From Natronohydrobacter sp. (GTDB lineage Bacteria; Pseudomonadota; Alphaproteobacteria; Rhodobacterales; Rhodobacteraceae), in NCBI GenBank assembly GCA_020832555.1, contig JAFIEM010000008.1:1-63888 (forward strand): a DNA stretch of 63,888 nucleotides. The letters run 5' to 3'. A model generated the notes under the pieces. The model was not told the DNA's origin. It saw nothing but the letters and a program-made list of their open reading frames with translations, and did not search any database. Both the position numbers and the translations under genes were made by a program. This document shows, piece after piece, positions 17,919-27,209 of this stretch (the first letter of the stretch is position 1; each line of letters opens with the position of its first letter).

Positions 17919-18013
17919 CGGGCTTTCCGGTGCCGGTTGCGGTGGTCCGCGACGGGCACCGGAGGGATACAGCAGGTCTCAGCAGGCGTGTGACCTGACC
18001 GGTCTGATTTATC

Positions 18014-19081
18014 CTACGCCATGTTCACAAGGATCTTGATCTGTGACTTGTCGGCCAGCAGGCGCTCGAATCCGTCTTCAACCACCGATGCGAGAGCAAT
18101 ACGATCCGTCACCAGATCTTCTGCGCGGAAATAGCCCCGCTGCATCAGAGCCATGACCGCCGGATAGACATTCCGGTACGCGATGATTCCGCGCATCGTG
18201 CGTTCCTTGATCACCAGATCATTCGGGTTGAAGCTGGCCTCGCCCTCCCAGATGCTCACAACGACGATATCGCCGCCGGGATGGGTTGCATGGATACACT
18301 GGCCCAGCACAGCCGGAATGCCCGTTACCTCGAAGGCAAAATCCACGCCGCCGCCGCTACCTTCGACGATCCGGGCCACCGCATCCCCTGACGAGGGGTC
18401 CAGCCCGATGGCGCCCAGGTCTTCAGCCTTGGCCCGGCGCGCGGCGGACAGTTCCACCGCATAGATCCTTGCCGCTCCGGCGGCCTTGAGTGCCTCGACC
18501 ACCATCAGACCGATCGGCCCTGCGCCAAAGACAGCAGCGGTATCTCCGGCCTGAAACCGGCTTTGACGCACGGCATGCAGTGCAACCGCCGCAGGTTCCA
18601 CCAGTGCGCCCTGTTCATAGGACAGATCATCGGGCATGAGATGAACCATATGCTCGCCCACGACCGTATATTCCGAGAATCCGCCGCCACCGCCAGACAG
18701 ACCGTGAAACCCCAGCTCTGGCGACAGGTTGTAGCGCTCCATCAAGTAGGCCCCGTCGCGATTGGGGGAGAGGATCGGCTCGATGGCAACGCGATCCCCC
18801 GGTTTCACCCGCGTCACGGCAGCGCCCACTTCGACCACTTCACCGGCAAATTCATGGCCCATGATGATCGGGGCTATATCGCCGCTGAGCGGGTGCGGGG
18901 CGTCCACGGGCACGAAAATCGGTCCGGCGGCATATTCATGCAGATCGCTGCCGCAGATGCCGCAAGCCACAACTTTTACCCGGACATCGTGGGGCCCGCG
19001 CAATTCAGGAATAGCAACAGTTTCGATGCGGATGTCTCTGGCCTTGTGCCAGACAGCCGCGCGCATATTGGATGCAGGCAT
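18014..19081 (-). CDS. Zinc-dependent alcohol dehydrogenase (butanediol/threonine dehydrogenase type)
   Basis: 355-residue medium-chain dehydrogenase. Zinc ligand Cys in CGICGSDLHEY, the GHEFAGEVVEVG motif and the Rossmann segment AVFGAGPIGLMV appear in order. The four-cysteine structural zinc lobe seems replaced by a region reading LSPNRDGAYLMERYN, as in (R,R)-butanediol dehydrogenase-like members. It is 73 nt downstream of the FMO gene and probably co-transcribed, so it may oxidise an alcohol made or used with that enzyme. The start at 19081 is preceded by GGAAAG. Confidence 0.87.
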   Translation of the reverse strand: MPASNMRAAVWHKARDIRIETVAIPELRGPHDVRVKVVACGICGSDLHEYAAGPIFVPVDAPHPLSGDIAPIIMGHEFAGEVVEVGAAVTRVKPGDRVAIEPILSPNRDGAYLMERYNLSPELGFHGLSGGGGGFSEYTVVGEHMVHLMPDDLSYEQGALVEPAAVALHAVRQSRFQAGDTAAVFGAGPIGLMVVEALKAAGAARIYAVELSAARRAKAEDLGAIGLDPSSGDAVARIVEGSGGGVDFAFEVTGIPAVLGQCIHATHPGGDIVVVSIWEGEASFNPNDLVIKERTMRGIIAYRNVYPAVMALMQRGYFRAEDLVTDRIALASVVEDGFERLLADKSQIKILVNMA

Positions 19082-19154
19082 CGCATCTTTCCTTGTTTCT
19101 AAATGGGTTATGCTTCCCCGGCACACAGGCTTGCATGCCGGGGCGCGGGGCAGG

Positions 19155-20954
19155 TCAGCCCAGATGATAGGTGTCGGGAACGCCGTAGACCGGTGTCTCG
19201 ATCCCCTCCATCCGCGCTTTCAGTTGCAGTGACAGAAATTGCGAATAGTGCCGCGACTGGTGCAGGTTGCCACCATGGAACCACAGCGCTTCCTGCCGGG
19301 TGGGCTTCCACATGTTGCGCTGCTCGCCGACCCAGGGGCCGGGGTCTTTCGGCGTGTCAGAGCCAAGCCCCCAGCATTTGCCCACCTTGTCGGCCACGTC
19401 CTGCCCGATCAGATCCGCTGCCCAGCCATTCATCGAGCCATAGCCCGTGGCGTATACGATCACATCGGCTTCAAGCTTGGTGCCATCCTCCAGCACAACC
19501 CCGTCCTCGACGATTTCCTTCACATTGCCATGTGCAAGCTTGATTTCGCCGTCGATGATCAACTGGCTCGCGCCGATATCGATATAGTAGCCCGAGCCAC
19601 GGCGCAGGTATTTCATGAACAGGCCAGAACCATCTGCGCCCCAGTCCAGCCAGAACCCGGCCTTCTCCAGCCCCGCATAGAATTCCGCATCGACTTCGCG
19701 CATCTTGTCGTAAAGCGGGATCTGGAACTCATGCAGGATGCGGTAGGGCAGCGAGGCAAAGATCAGATCGGCCTTCTCTGTGGTCATACCGTTGCGCACG
19801 GCCTGTTCGGAATACAGCGCGCCCAGGCCGATATCCATCAAGGTGTCGGAACGCACGATATGCGTGGACGAGCGCTGCACCATGGTCACATCAACATCGT
19901 TTTCCCAAAGTGCCGCGCAGATGTCATGGGCCGAATTATTCGAGCCGATGACCACCGCCTTCTTGCCACGATAGGCGTCCGGGCCGGGATGCTTCGAGGA
20001 ATGGTGCTGATCGCCCTTGAACCGCTCCATGCCCGGAAATCTGGGCAGATTGGGCTTGCCTGACATGCCGGTGGCCAGAACAAGCTGTTTCGGGCGCAGC
20101 GTGACTTCCTCTCCATCGCGATCGACCACGACGGTCCATTCCTTGGTCGCCTCGTCGAAGCTGGCGGATTTGCAGGTGGTGCGGGTCCAGTAGTTCAGCT
20201 CCATCACCTTGGTATACATTTCCAGCCAGTCGCCAATCTTGTCCTTGGGCGAAAAGACAGGCCAATTCTGAGGAAACTTGATATAGGGCAGATGATCATA
20301 CCAGACCGGATCATGCAGGCAGAGCGACTTGTAGCGCTTGCGCCAGCTGTCGCCGGGGCGGTCGTTCTTTTCCACGATGATCGTGGGCACGCCCAGTTGC
20401 CGCAGCCGCGCGCCCAATGCGATACCGCCCTGCCCGCCGCCGATGATCAGGACATAGGGCTGGCGGGAATAGCCCAGTTCGCGTGCCTCGGCCTCGCGCT
20501 CTTCCAACCACGTCGCTCGGTTCTTGCCTGCACCATGTCTGGCTCCCAGCGGGCGCGCAAACCCTGCGGGCTCTTCATGGCCTTTCAGCTCAACCATCGT
20601 GGTCAGCAGGGTCCAGATCTTGCCGTCTTTCAGGCGGATCAGACCGTAGCCGCGCGCGACTGCCGTTTCGAACGAGATCCAGGCGGTGGTCACACCGCCC
20701 TCTTCGGTCGCGGTCTCTCCTTCGGCGATTTGCCATCCGGTCGGTCTGACTGTGCCAAGCTGTGCCCGCAACATGTCGGCAATTTCACCTTTGCCTTCGC
20801 TGGTCTTGATGTTCCATGTGAAGCTGACCAGATCGCGCCAGTAGCAATCATCCTGAAAATGCGCGGTCACAGCGTCAATATCACCCTTTTCAAGTGCCTT
20901 GCCGAAATTCTGCAGGAACTCTGTCACTTCGTCTTGGATTGTGGTGTCGAGCAT
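19155..20954 (-). CDS. SnoaL-like domain fused to flavin-containing monooxygenase
   Basis: 599 residues in two modules. Residues 1-125 are an NTF2/SnoaL-like cone (EFLQNFGKALEKGDIDAV, FQDDCYWRDLVSF). Residues about 165-599 are an FMO: FAD motif IIGGGQGGIALG at 171-181, NADPH motif VIGSNNSAHDIC, and late ATGYG. FMOs oxygenate nitrogen, sulfur or carbonyl carbon of small substrates. It is followed by an alcohol dehydrogenase and preceded by an AcoR-type regulator in the same direction. GGGAGG precedes the ATG at 20954. The substrate is unknown. Confidence 0.9.
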   Translation of the reverse strand: MLDTTIQDEVTEFLQNFGKALEKGDIDAVTAHFQDDCYWRDLVSFTWNIKTSEGKGEIADMLRAQLGTVRPTGWQIAEGETATEEGGVTTAWISFETAVARGYGLIRLKDGKIWTLLTTMVELKGHEEPAGFARPLGARHGAGKNRATWLEEREAEARELGYSRQPYVLIIGGGQGGIALGARLRQLGVPTIIVEKNDRPGDSWRKRYKSLCLHDPVWYDHLPYIKFPQNWPVFSPKDKIGDWLEMYTKVMELNYWTRTTCKSASFDEATKEWTVVVDRDGEEVTLRPKQLVLATGMSGKPNLPRFPGMERFKGDQHHSSKHPGPDAYRGKKAVVIGSNNSAHDICAALWENDVDVTMVQRSSTHIVRSDTLMDIGLGALYSEQAVRNGMTTEKADLIFASLPYRILHEFQIPLYDKMREVDAEFYAGLEKAGFWLDWGADGSGLFMKYLRRGSGYYIDIGASQLIIDGEIKLAHGNVKEIVEDGVVLEDGTKLEADVIVYATGYGSMNGWAADLIGQDVADKVGKCWGLGSDTPKDPGPWVGEQRNMWKPTRQEALWFHGGNLHQSRHYSQFLSLQLKARMEGIETPVYGVPDTYHLG

Positions 20955-21070
20955 GAAATCCTCCCTGGTGCCGATCTCTCCTCCGTGTGGAGAAGATTGC
21001 GGCTGACGGGTGGCTTGTCATCAGGTGGCGGTCATTCGAGAAAGGTTTTGCAAAGAAACCCGGGCCCGGC

Positions 21071-21095
21071 GTTGCAGATGCAACAAGCTGCAACA
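21071..21095. promoter_or_regulatory. TGCAACA repeat cluster, candidate operator
   Basis: GTTGCA-GA-TGCAAC (21071-21084) is a perfect palindrome, and a third TGCAACA copy follows at 21089-21095. The cluster lies at the 3' end of the AcoR-type gene, about 120 nt upstream of the FMO start. That is a typical distance for an activator site. I did not find a convincing -24/-12 promoter nearby. Confidence 0.4.
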
Positions 21096-21097
21096 GG

Positions 21098-22858
21098 CTA
21101 GCGCACCAAGCCCTCTCGACGCGCGCGGCGCAGCACGGTAGAGCGGTTCACCCCCAACCTGCGGGCCGCGACAGACATATTGCCATTGCAGGCTGCCAGC
21201 ACCTGCGACAGGGTTTCCTGTGATTTGTCTGGCTGCAATGGTTCGGGCGGCAGGTCGGGTTGATCGATCACACTGCCTTCGGCCATCAGCGCGGCCACTT
21301 CCAGCGTCTGGTTCAGTTCGCGCAGATTTCCCGGCCAGTTCCGCGCCTTGAGTTCGGTGCGCGCCGCAGGAGAGAGTTTCAGCATCCCCGGACGTCCATG
21401 CCCGACCCGCCGCAGGATGCGGTCGATCAGCCAGTCGATATCCTGCCGGTAGCGCAGCGATGGCAATGTCAGCCGCACAGAGGCAAGTCGGAAATAGAGA
21501 TCCTTGCGCAAACGCCCCTTGGTGACGGCCGAGGCAAGATCGTCGCTGGTCGCCGTGATCAGTCTGGGTCGCACCCTGATGGGCATCCCCTCAATCCGCA
21601 AGATCCAGTCGAGCAAAGTCCCATGCCCCGCCGCGTCCAGCGCGTCGAGATTGTCGATCAGCAGCGTTCCACCATCGGGCCAGCTTTCAAGCGTCGGCAA
21701 TGGCACCGGGGTCGCCGTGCAGTTGAGGATTTGAAATGCCTTGGACCCACCGGCACTGACATGAATCGCCCGCGCAAGTGCCTCTTTTCCGGTGCCGGTT
21801 TCGCCGCAGATCAGCAAAGGCACTGTCGCAGGCGCGAGCCGGGCAGCGTCGGTAATCAACCTCAGCATCACCGGGTCATTCCCGCAGAGGTTGCGAAAAG
21901 CTGCCGGACGTCGGTCTGCTTCGCGCGGCAGGAAGGCGCGTGCTTTTTGCGGGGCTATGGCGTGACCGAAAAGCGCCTGTCCGTCATGCAGGCTGATCAG
22001 TCGATCCTGTGTCGGCCTATCACGCATCAGGTCGGGCAGGTTATCGACGGAAACATTCAGGAAATGATCAATTCTCTGGCCGAGTATGGACCGTCCTGCC
22101 CCCCCGAACAGCACTTCAGCACCGTGAGTCATGCCGATGATCCGGCCCGATCCGTCCAGTGCGACCGCCGCTTCCGGGTCGACGTCCAGAAATTCGGGAC
22201 TGGTTGAGAAGCGCAGCACCCAGTCATCACGGCTTTCTGCCATCAGATTGGCCATCTCAACCCGTCGCACGCTGGCCTTGACCATGCTCAAGGCAAGGCT
22301 CTGGCTGATCTTGGGTTGCGGCGAGCGCAGGAGCGAGATGTCCAGAACCGCTGTCAACTTGCCCGATGTGTCGAAAATGGGCGCTGCTGTGCAGGAAAGT
22401 GGCGTATGCGTCAGGTCGAAATGATCGCTCTGATGCACGGTCATCGCCTGTTCAGTCACGATGCACGATCCGACACCGCAGGTGCCTGCCACGTCCTCTG
22501 ACCAATCAGAGCCAAGATACAATCCGGCACGGCGCAGATCATCCTCGAATTGGGGGTCTCCGAAATAATCGACGGTCACGCCCTTGGCGTCAGCGAGAAG
22601 CAGAACATAATTGCGCCCGGCAATCTGGCGAAACAGCGCGTCCAGTCCGCTCCGCGCAATGGTGATCAGGCGCTCGGATTGTTCGACATGTTCGCGCAGG
22701 CGCGTTTCCGTGACGATATGCGCCGGGCTGGGTTTGGCCGGGTCCATGCCATATTGTTCGACGCATCGTCGCCAGGACTGCGTGACAAACCCATCGCGTT
22801 CGATCTTCCTGCCTGACAGGACCTGATCAATCTCGCGCAAATGTTCCAGATCAGACAC
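21098..22858 (-). CDS. AcoR-type AAA+ transcriptional regulator without recognisable GAFTGA loop
   Basis: 586 residues. An N-terminal GAF-like sensor (about 60-210) is followed by a PAS-like segment (about 215-300), an AAA+ module (Walker A GETGTGKE at 352-359, Walker B GGTLLIDN at 396-403) and a C-terminal Fis-type helix-turn-helix (MSVAARRLGVNRSTVLRR). Only about 15 residues separate the strand after Walker A (ILNC, 377-380) from Walker B. The region that normally carries GAFTGA, the sigma-54 contact loop, is therefore missing. It may act with another sigma factor. Probable targets are the FMO and dehydrogenase genes downstream. Confidence 0.88.
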   Translation of the reverse strand: MSDLEHLREIDQVLSGRKIERDGFVTQSWRRCVEQYGMDPAKPSPAHIVTETRLREHVEQSERLITIARSGLDALFRQIAGRNYVLLLADAKGVTVDYFGDPQFEDDLRRAGLYLGSDWSEDVAGTCGVGSCIVTEQAMTVHQSDHFDLTHTPLSCTAAPIFDTSGKLTAVLDISLLRSPQPKISQSLALSMVKASVRRVEMANLMAESRDDWVLRFSTSPEFLDVDPEAAVALDGSGRIIGMTHGAEVLFGGAGRSILGQRIDHFLNVSVDNLPDLMRDRPTQDRLISLHDGQALFGHAIAPQKARAFLPREADRRPAAFRNLCGNDPVMLRLITDAARLAPATVPLLICGETGTGKEALARAIHVSAGGSKAFQILNCTATPVPLPTLESWPDGGTLLIDNLDALDAAGHGTLLDWILRIEGMPIRVRPRLITATSDDLASAVTKGRLRKDLYFRLASVRLTLPSLRYRQDIDWLIDRILRRVGHGRPGMLKLSPAARTELKARNWPGNLRELNQTLEVAALMAEGSVIDQPDLPPEPLQPDKSQETLSQVLAACNGNMSVAARRLGVNRSTVLRRARREGLVR

Positions 22859-23432
22859 GGCGGCCTCCTGTTCGCCTGTCGAGCGTGTAGCTTGGAGCGA
22901 GACAGCGAGTCGTGCAACTGTTCTATGGTCGGATATAACAGGCGATGTAACGCGATACCCTTTGTATAAGTTTCCCGGAGCGTGCCATCGTCATTTGGCA
23001 CCGGTCCCACGCCCAAACCCTGAAGCAAGCCACGCGGCGCGATCTCCTTGACCAGCCCCTCGACAAGTGGTTCTGTTCTTCGGCCAGATCGCAGCCGATT
23101 CAATGTGGATCAGGGTTTCCACTAGAGCGGGTTGCGCTCATTCGCATTCGCGCGCTCCGCTCTAGCTTATTGTCGTCGCATGTTTTGATGCGCAAAACCG
23201 GAAAACACTTTTGCGCAACATGCTCCAGGGCTGGCTTATTCTTGGGATCGGTTTGGTCGTATGAGGCTTATCCAGAGTCAAGAACCCTTGGGTCAGATTA
23301 CGTCAAGCATTGCAATGGGCCAGCGACTTCCTGATACCTTTGCTGGCTTGTGACCCCAGTCTTGAAGTCCTGAAAGCGCACCCTACCAGCGTAACTGCCC
23401 TGCACGCAGCGATGCATTATCCAGACGCTAGC
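22859..23432. other. Non-coding interval between the AcoR-type gene and ugpQ
   Basis: 574 nt without a supportable gene. It contains the palindromic element at 23122-23223; the first 100 nt presumably hold the promoter of the AcoR-type gene. I see no clear terminator for ugpQ. Confidence 0.6.
23122..23223. repeat. Dispersed palindromic intergenic element
   Basis: Two adjacent dyads. The first is CTAGAGCGG at 23122-23130 paired with CCGCTCTAG at 23157-23165. The second has inner arms TGCGCAAAA and TTTTGCGCA with an 11-nt loop (23189-23217) and outer arms GCATGT and ACATGC (23178-23223). The CTAGAGCGG motif recurs at 39964 at the end of proV and, as CTAGAGC, at 40439. Elements of this type are scattered in alphaproteobacterial intergenic DNA. 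The ability to fold is visible; any function is not. Confidence 0.7.
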
Positions 23433-24335
23433 TCAGCCTTTTTGGCCCGTGACCCGCGCGGGATAATCTGTGATGATGCCATCTATCCCCCACGCGACCA
23501 TCCGGGCGATATCGTCGGGATCGTTCACTGTCCAGGCGTTGACTGCAAGACCAAGATCCTGCGCCTGCCTGATCCGTGCCTCAGTGAGATCGCGGTGATA
23601 GGCGCACCAGCAGTGCCCGCCCTGCGCGGCGATCAGCGCCGGCAGGCTGTCAGCATGTTCCGTAAGTGACAGCCCTGCCATCCAGGGCGATCCCTCGAAA
23701 ACCGTAAGATGATCGCCGGGTTGCTCATAGGTCAGATAGCCACGCGCCAGATCGGGTGCCTGTCGCTGCACTTCATCGAGCACGCGCCAGTCGAAAGAGG
23801 ACACCAAAACCTCGGCTGAGGGTCGAGAATGCGCGAGCGCCTGCAAGAGTGCCTCGACCAGCATTGCGGGCGGGTCGCCCAGGTCATCGCGCGTGGCGTA
23901 GGACTTGATCTCGATATTCAGGATCAACCCGACTTCACCTGCGGCCCAGTCCAGAACCTGATCGAGACTGGGTATGCGTTCCCCATCGCGCGCCTGCTGA
24001 TCGGGATAGGACTTGCTGTAGGCATGGTTGGGGTTCAGACGCCCCACATCATAGGCTTGCAGTTGCGTAAGGCTGAGGTCACGGATCTTCGGCCCTGCCA
24101 CGCGCAGCCACGCGCCATCGGGTCCGCGTGCAAGCTGCATCGGCACCAACGGGTCATGCACCACGACCGGCACCTGGCCTGCTGCGTTCTGCACATCGAT
24201 CTCAAGCCCCTGCGCACCGGTCTCGCGCAGGTAGCGAAAGCTTGTCAGCGTGTTCTCCGGCAGCACACCGCGCGCGCCGCGATGACCGTAGATGATGGGA
24301 GCGCCATGCGAGCGACGAAACCTGTTCGGGGTCAT
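23433..24335 (-). CDS. ugpQ: Glycerophosphodiester phosphodiesterase UgpQ
   Basis: 300-residue cytoplasmic GDPD. The catalytic signature [14 protein letters not shown] sits near residue 16, metal ligands in LEIDVQ and VVHDP follow, and the C-terminus has [14 protein letters not shown] then [10 protein letters not shown]. It hydrolyses glycerophosphodiesters to glycerol 3-phosphate and an alcohol. The ATG overlaps the ugpC stop by 4 bp, so it is the last gene of the ugpBAECQ operon. No signal peptide is present, consistent with action on imported diesters. Confidence 0.93.
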   Translation of the reverse strand: MTPNRFRRSHGAPIIYGHRGARGVLPENTLTSFRYLRETGAQGLEIDVQNAAGQVPVVVHDPLVPMQLARGPDGAWLRVAGPKIRDLSLTQLQAYDVGRLNPNHAYSKSYPDQQARDGERIPSLDQVLDWAAGEVGLILNIEIKSYATRDDLGDPPAMLVEALLQALAHSRPSAEVLVSSFDWRVLDEVQRQAPDLARGYLTYEQPGDHLTVFEGSPWMAGLSLTEHADSLPALIAAQGGHCWCAYHRDLTEARIRQAQDLGLAVNAWTVNDPDDIARMVAWGIDGIITDYPARVTGQKG

Positions 24336-25384
24336 GCCACGCGCTTGCCCGTTGCCTGATCGAATGGATGCAATTTGTCGCGTCTGATGCTGAAGGTCAG
24401 ATGGGAGCCCTCCTGAACATCCGGCACATGCGGCAGTCGCGCGACGATTGTGTCCTTGATCCCCTCGAAGGTCAGATGCAGATGGCTTTCTGCCCCTGCA
24501 GGCTCAAGCAGCATCAACTGCCCTGTCAGCGCGATTTCGCCTTCGCCCGCAGGCGCAAGCGATAGGTCTTCGGGACGCAAGCCCACAAGATCAGCGGCGA
24601 CAGGCATATGCGCCAAGGCATCTGCCGCGACCAGCCCGCGCAGATACGCGGTAGGCAGCATGTTCATCGCGGGGGAGCCAATGAAACCGGCGACAAAGGT
24701 GGTGGCAGGGCGCAGATAGACCTCCATGGGTGTGCCGATCTGCTCGATCCGCCCGCCGTTCAGCACCACAAGGCGGTCGGCCATGGTAAGCGCCTCAAGC
24801 TGGTCATGCGTCACATAGAGCGAGGTCGTGCCCAGCCGCTTTTGCAACTGCCGGATCTCGACACGCATCTGCACGCGCAGTTTCGCGTCAAGGTTCGAGA
24901 GGGGTTCGTCGAAAAGAAATGCCGCAGGCTCGCGCACCAGCGCGCGGCCCATCGCCACACGCTGACGCTGCCCGCCCGACAGCTGGCGCGGCTTGCGGTC
25001 GAGGAACTTGCCGATCTCCAGCATGGTAGCAGCCTCGCGTACGCGGCGGTCGATCTCGTCTTTCTTGAAGCCCCGGTTCTTCAGCCCATAGGCGAGATTG
25101 TTGAAAACCGTCATATGCGGATAGAGCGCGTAGTTCTGAAACACCATCGCGATGTCGCGATCCGCAGGTTCGAGTTGGTTCACGACCCGATCCCCGATCT
25201 TGAGGGTGCCCTCAGTAATGGTCTCAAGCCCGGCCACCATGCGCAGAAGCGTGGACTTGCCACAGCCTGAAGGCCCGACAAGCACGATCATTTCGCCATC
25301 GGCAATGTCGATATTCACATCCGACACAGCGCGGACATTGCCTGTATAGACCTTGCCGAGATTGTCCATTGTTATGGAAGCCAT
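24332..25384 (-). CDS. ugpC: UgpC, glycerol-3-phosphate ABC transporter ATPase
   Basis: 350-residue ATPase of the MalK/UgpC family: Walker [10 protein letters not shown], signature LSGGQRQR, Walker [16 protein letters not shown], and a C-terminal TOBE-type regulatory domain (about 240-350). It energises import of sn-glycerol 3-phosphate and glycerophosphodiesters through UgpAE. It starts 3 nt after ugpE and overlaps ugpQ by 4 bp. Confidence 0.93.
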   Translation of the reverse strand: MASITMDNLGKVYTGNVRAVSDVNIDIADGEMIVLVGPSGCGKSTLLRMVAGLETITEGTLKIGDRVVNQLEPADRDIAMVFQNYALYPHMTVFNNLAYGLKNRGFKKDEIDRRVREAATMLEIGKFLDRKPRQLSGGQRQRVAMGRALVREPAAFLFDEPLSNLDAKLRVQMRVEIRQLQKRLGTTSLYVTHDQLEALTMADRLVVLNGGRIEQIGTPMEVYLRPATTFVAGFIGSPAMNMLPTAYLRGLVAADALAHMPVAADLVGLRPEDLSLAPAGEGEIALTGQLMLLEPAGAESHLHLTFEGIKDTIVARLPHVPDVQEGSHLTFSIRRDKLHPFDQATGKRVA

Positions 25385-25387
25385 GTG

Positions 25388-26236
25388 TTATTTCTCCGTC
25401 TCGGTCAGGCCCTTCACAAACAGGCGCTGCATGAACAAGATGACAAGAATGGGCGGAAGCGCCGCGAGCACGACTGTCGCCATCACGAGATGCCACAGCG
25501 GTTCAGAATCGCCGCCCGTGACCATGCGCTGAATACCCATGACGATGGTGTAATATTCAGGGTCGGTCGTGATCAGCAGCGGCCAGAGATACTGGTTCCA
25601 GCCATAGATGAACATGATCACAAACAGCGCCGCGATATTGGTGATCGACAAGGGCATCAGGATGTCCTTGAAAAACTTCATCGGCCCCGCCCCATCGACG
25701 CGGGCGGCCTCCATCAATTCCTCTGGCACGGTCATGAAGAATTGCCGGAACAGGAAGGTCGCCGTGGCCGAGGCGATCAGCGGGATCGACAGGCCCGCAA
25801 AGCTGTTCAGCATCCCCAGATCCGCCACCACCTGAAAGGTCGGAACGATCCGCACTTCGACGGGCAGCATCAGCGTCAGGAAGATCACCCAGAAGAAGAA
25901 GATGCGGAACGGGAAGCGGAAATAGACGATCGCAAAGGCCGACAGAAGCGAGATCGACAGCTTGCCGATAGTGATGGCCATGGCCATCACGAAGCTGTTC
26001 CACAGCATCCCCCCGATGGGTGGGGTGCCTGCTTGCGAGCGCCCTTGCGTGATGACGGTCTTGTAATTCTCCAGCGCGTTCGGCCCCGGCAAGAGCGGCA
26101 TGACCCCGCGAATGAAGGTGCCCGGCGGATGGGTGGAGGCAATGATCGCCACATAGACCGGAAAGATGACAATCGCCACGCCCAGGATCAGGACCAGATG
26201 GGCAAACAGATTGCCCCAGCGGTTATTCTCGACCAT
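25388..26236 (-). CDS. ugpE: UgpE, glycerol-3-phosphate ABC transporter permease
   Basis: 282-residue inner-membrane permease with six hydrophobic segments and the EAA loop EELMEAARVDGAGPMKFF. It pairs with UgpA to form the translocation pore. It lies 12 nt downstream of ugpA and 3 nt upstream of ugpC. Length and the C-terminal motif (RLFVKGLTETEK, close to the MalG-like end GLTAGAVKG) fit UgpE. Confidence 0.92.
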   Translation of the reverse strand: MVENNRWGNLFAHLVLILGVAIVIFPVYVAIIASTHPPGTFIRGVMPLLPGPNALENYKTVITQGRSQAGTPPIGGMLWNSFVMAMAITIGKLSISLLSAFAIVYFRFPFRIFFFWVIFLTLMLPVEVRIVPTFQVVADLGMLNSFAGLSIPLIASATATFLFRQFFMTVPEELMEAARVDGAGPMKFFKDILMPLSITNIAALFVIMFIYGWNQYLWPLLITTDPEYYTIVMGIQRMVTGGDSEPLWHLVMATVVLAALPPILVILFMQRLFVKGLTETEK

Positions 26237-26248
26237 TGCGCCGCTCCT

Positions 26249-27133
26249 TCAGTAATTCACACGCCGCTCGATATAGCGGAACTGGATGACGGTCAGCACG
26301 ATCACGATCCCCATAAGGATGACCGATTGCGCAGCGGAAGAGCCAAGGTTCAGGTTCACGAACCCGTCACGATACACCTTGTAGACAAGGATATTCGTGG
26401 CCTGCGCGGGCCCGCCCTCGGTTGTGGCATGGATCACGCCGAACGTGTCGAACATGGCATAGACCACATTGACCACCATCAGGAAGAAGGTGATCGGCGA
26501 CAGCAGCGGGAAGACGATCGTCCAGAAGCGCTTGAACCGGCTTGCACCATCAATCGCGGCGGCCTCGATCAGGGATTGCGGGATGGATTGCAGCCCGGCC
26601 AGGAAGAAGAGGAAATTATAGCTGATCTGTTTCCAGGCGGCGGCGATGATCACGAGGGTCATGGCATCCGTACTGGAGGAGCGGTGGTTCCAGTCATAGC
26701 CGAAGCCCTTGAGCATATAGGGCATGATCCCGATTGAGGGGTTGAAGATGAACCACCACAGCACGCCCGCAATTGCAGGGGCGACCGCATAGGGCCAGAC
26801 CAGAAAGGTGGTGTAACTGTCGCGCGAGCGGATCATGCGGTTGACCATGACGGCGAACAAAAGCGCCACCGACATCGACAGGACTGTGGTGCCAACCGAG
26901 AACCAGAAGGTCACTTTCAGCGAGTTCAGATAGAGCGGGTCGGCAAAGAGCCTGTTGAAATTGTCGAACCAGACGAATGTGGTGCGCAGACCGAAAATGT
27001 CCTGTCGCAGAAACGACTGATAGAGCGCCTGGCTTGCGGGCCAGATGAAAAAGATCAGCGTAACGATCACCTGTGGTGCGAGCAACGCATAGGGCAGCCA
27101 GTTGTTCGAGAACGTCATCCGTTTGGTTTGCAT
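26249..27133 (-). CDS. ugpA: UgpA, glycerol-3-phosphate ABC transporter permease
   Basis: 294-residue permease with six transmembrane segments and EAA loop [19 protein letters not shown]. It begins [18 protein letters not shown], with the first helix directly after. The ATG at 27133 has GGAG 9 nt upstream; a longer in-frame start would add 12 residues from the intergenic region. It is the second gene of the operon, 76 nt after ugpB, a gap that could allow higher expression of the binding protein. Confidence 0.92.
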   Translation of the reverse strand: MQTKRMTFSNNWLPYALLAPQVIVTLIFFIWPASQALYQSFLRQDIFGLRTTFVWFDNFNRLFADPLYLNSLKVTFWFSVGTTVLSMSVALLFAVMVNRMIRSRDSYTTFLVWPYAVAPAIAGVLWWFIFNPSIGIMPYMLKGFGYDWNHRSSSTDAMTLVIIAAAWKQISYNFLFFLAGLQSIPQSLIEAAAIDGASRFKRFWTIVFPLLSPITFFLMVVNVVYAMFDTFGVIHATTEGGPAQATNILVYKVYRDGFVNLNLGSSAAQSVILMGIVIVLTVIQFRYIERRVNY

Positions 27134-27209
27134 GGGCGCTCCGGTCCAGGATGCAACAGGAAAAGGCACCCCCGCAGGTTATGCAGGGGTGCCAGAAGTT
27201 CCGATGGTA

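Noticed and set aside
25385-26737. Plus-strand 450-codon open frame
   Set aside because: Antisense to ugpE and ugpA; extreme His/Asp/Arg content is typical of a frame read against membrane-protein genes.
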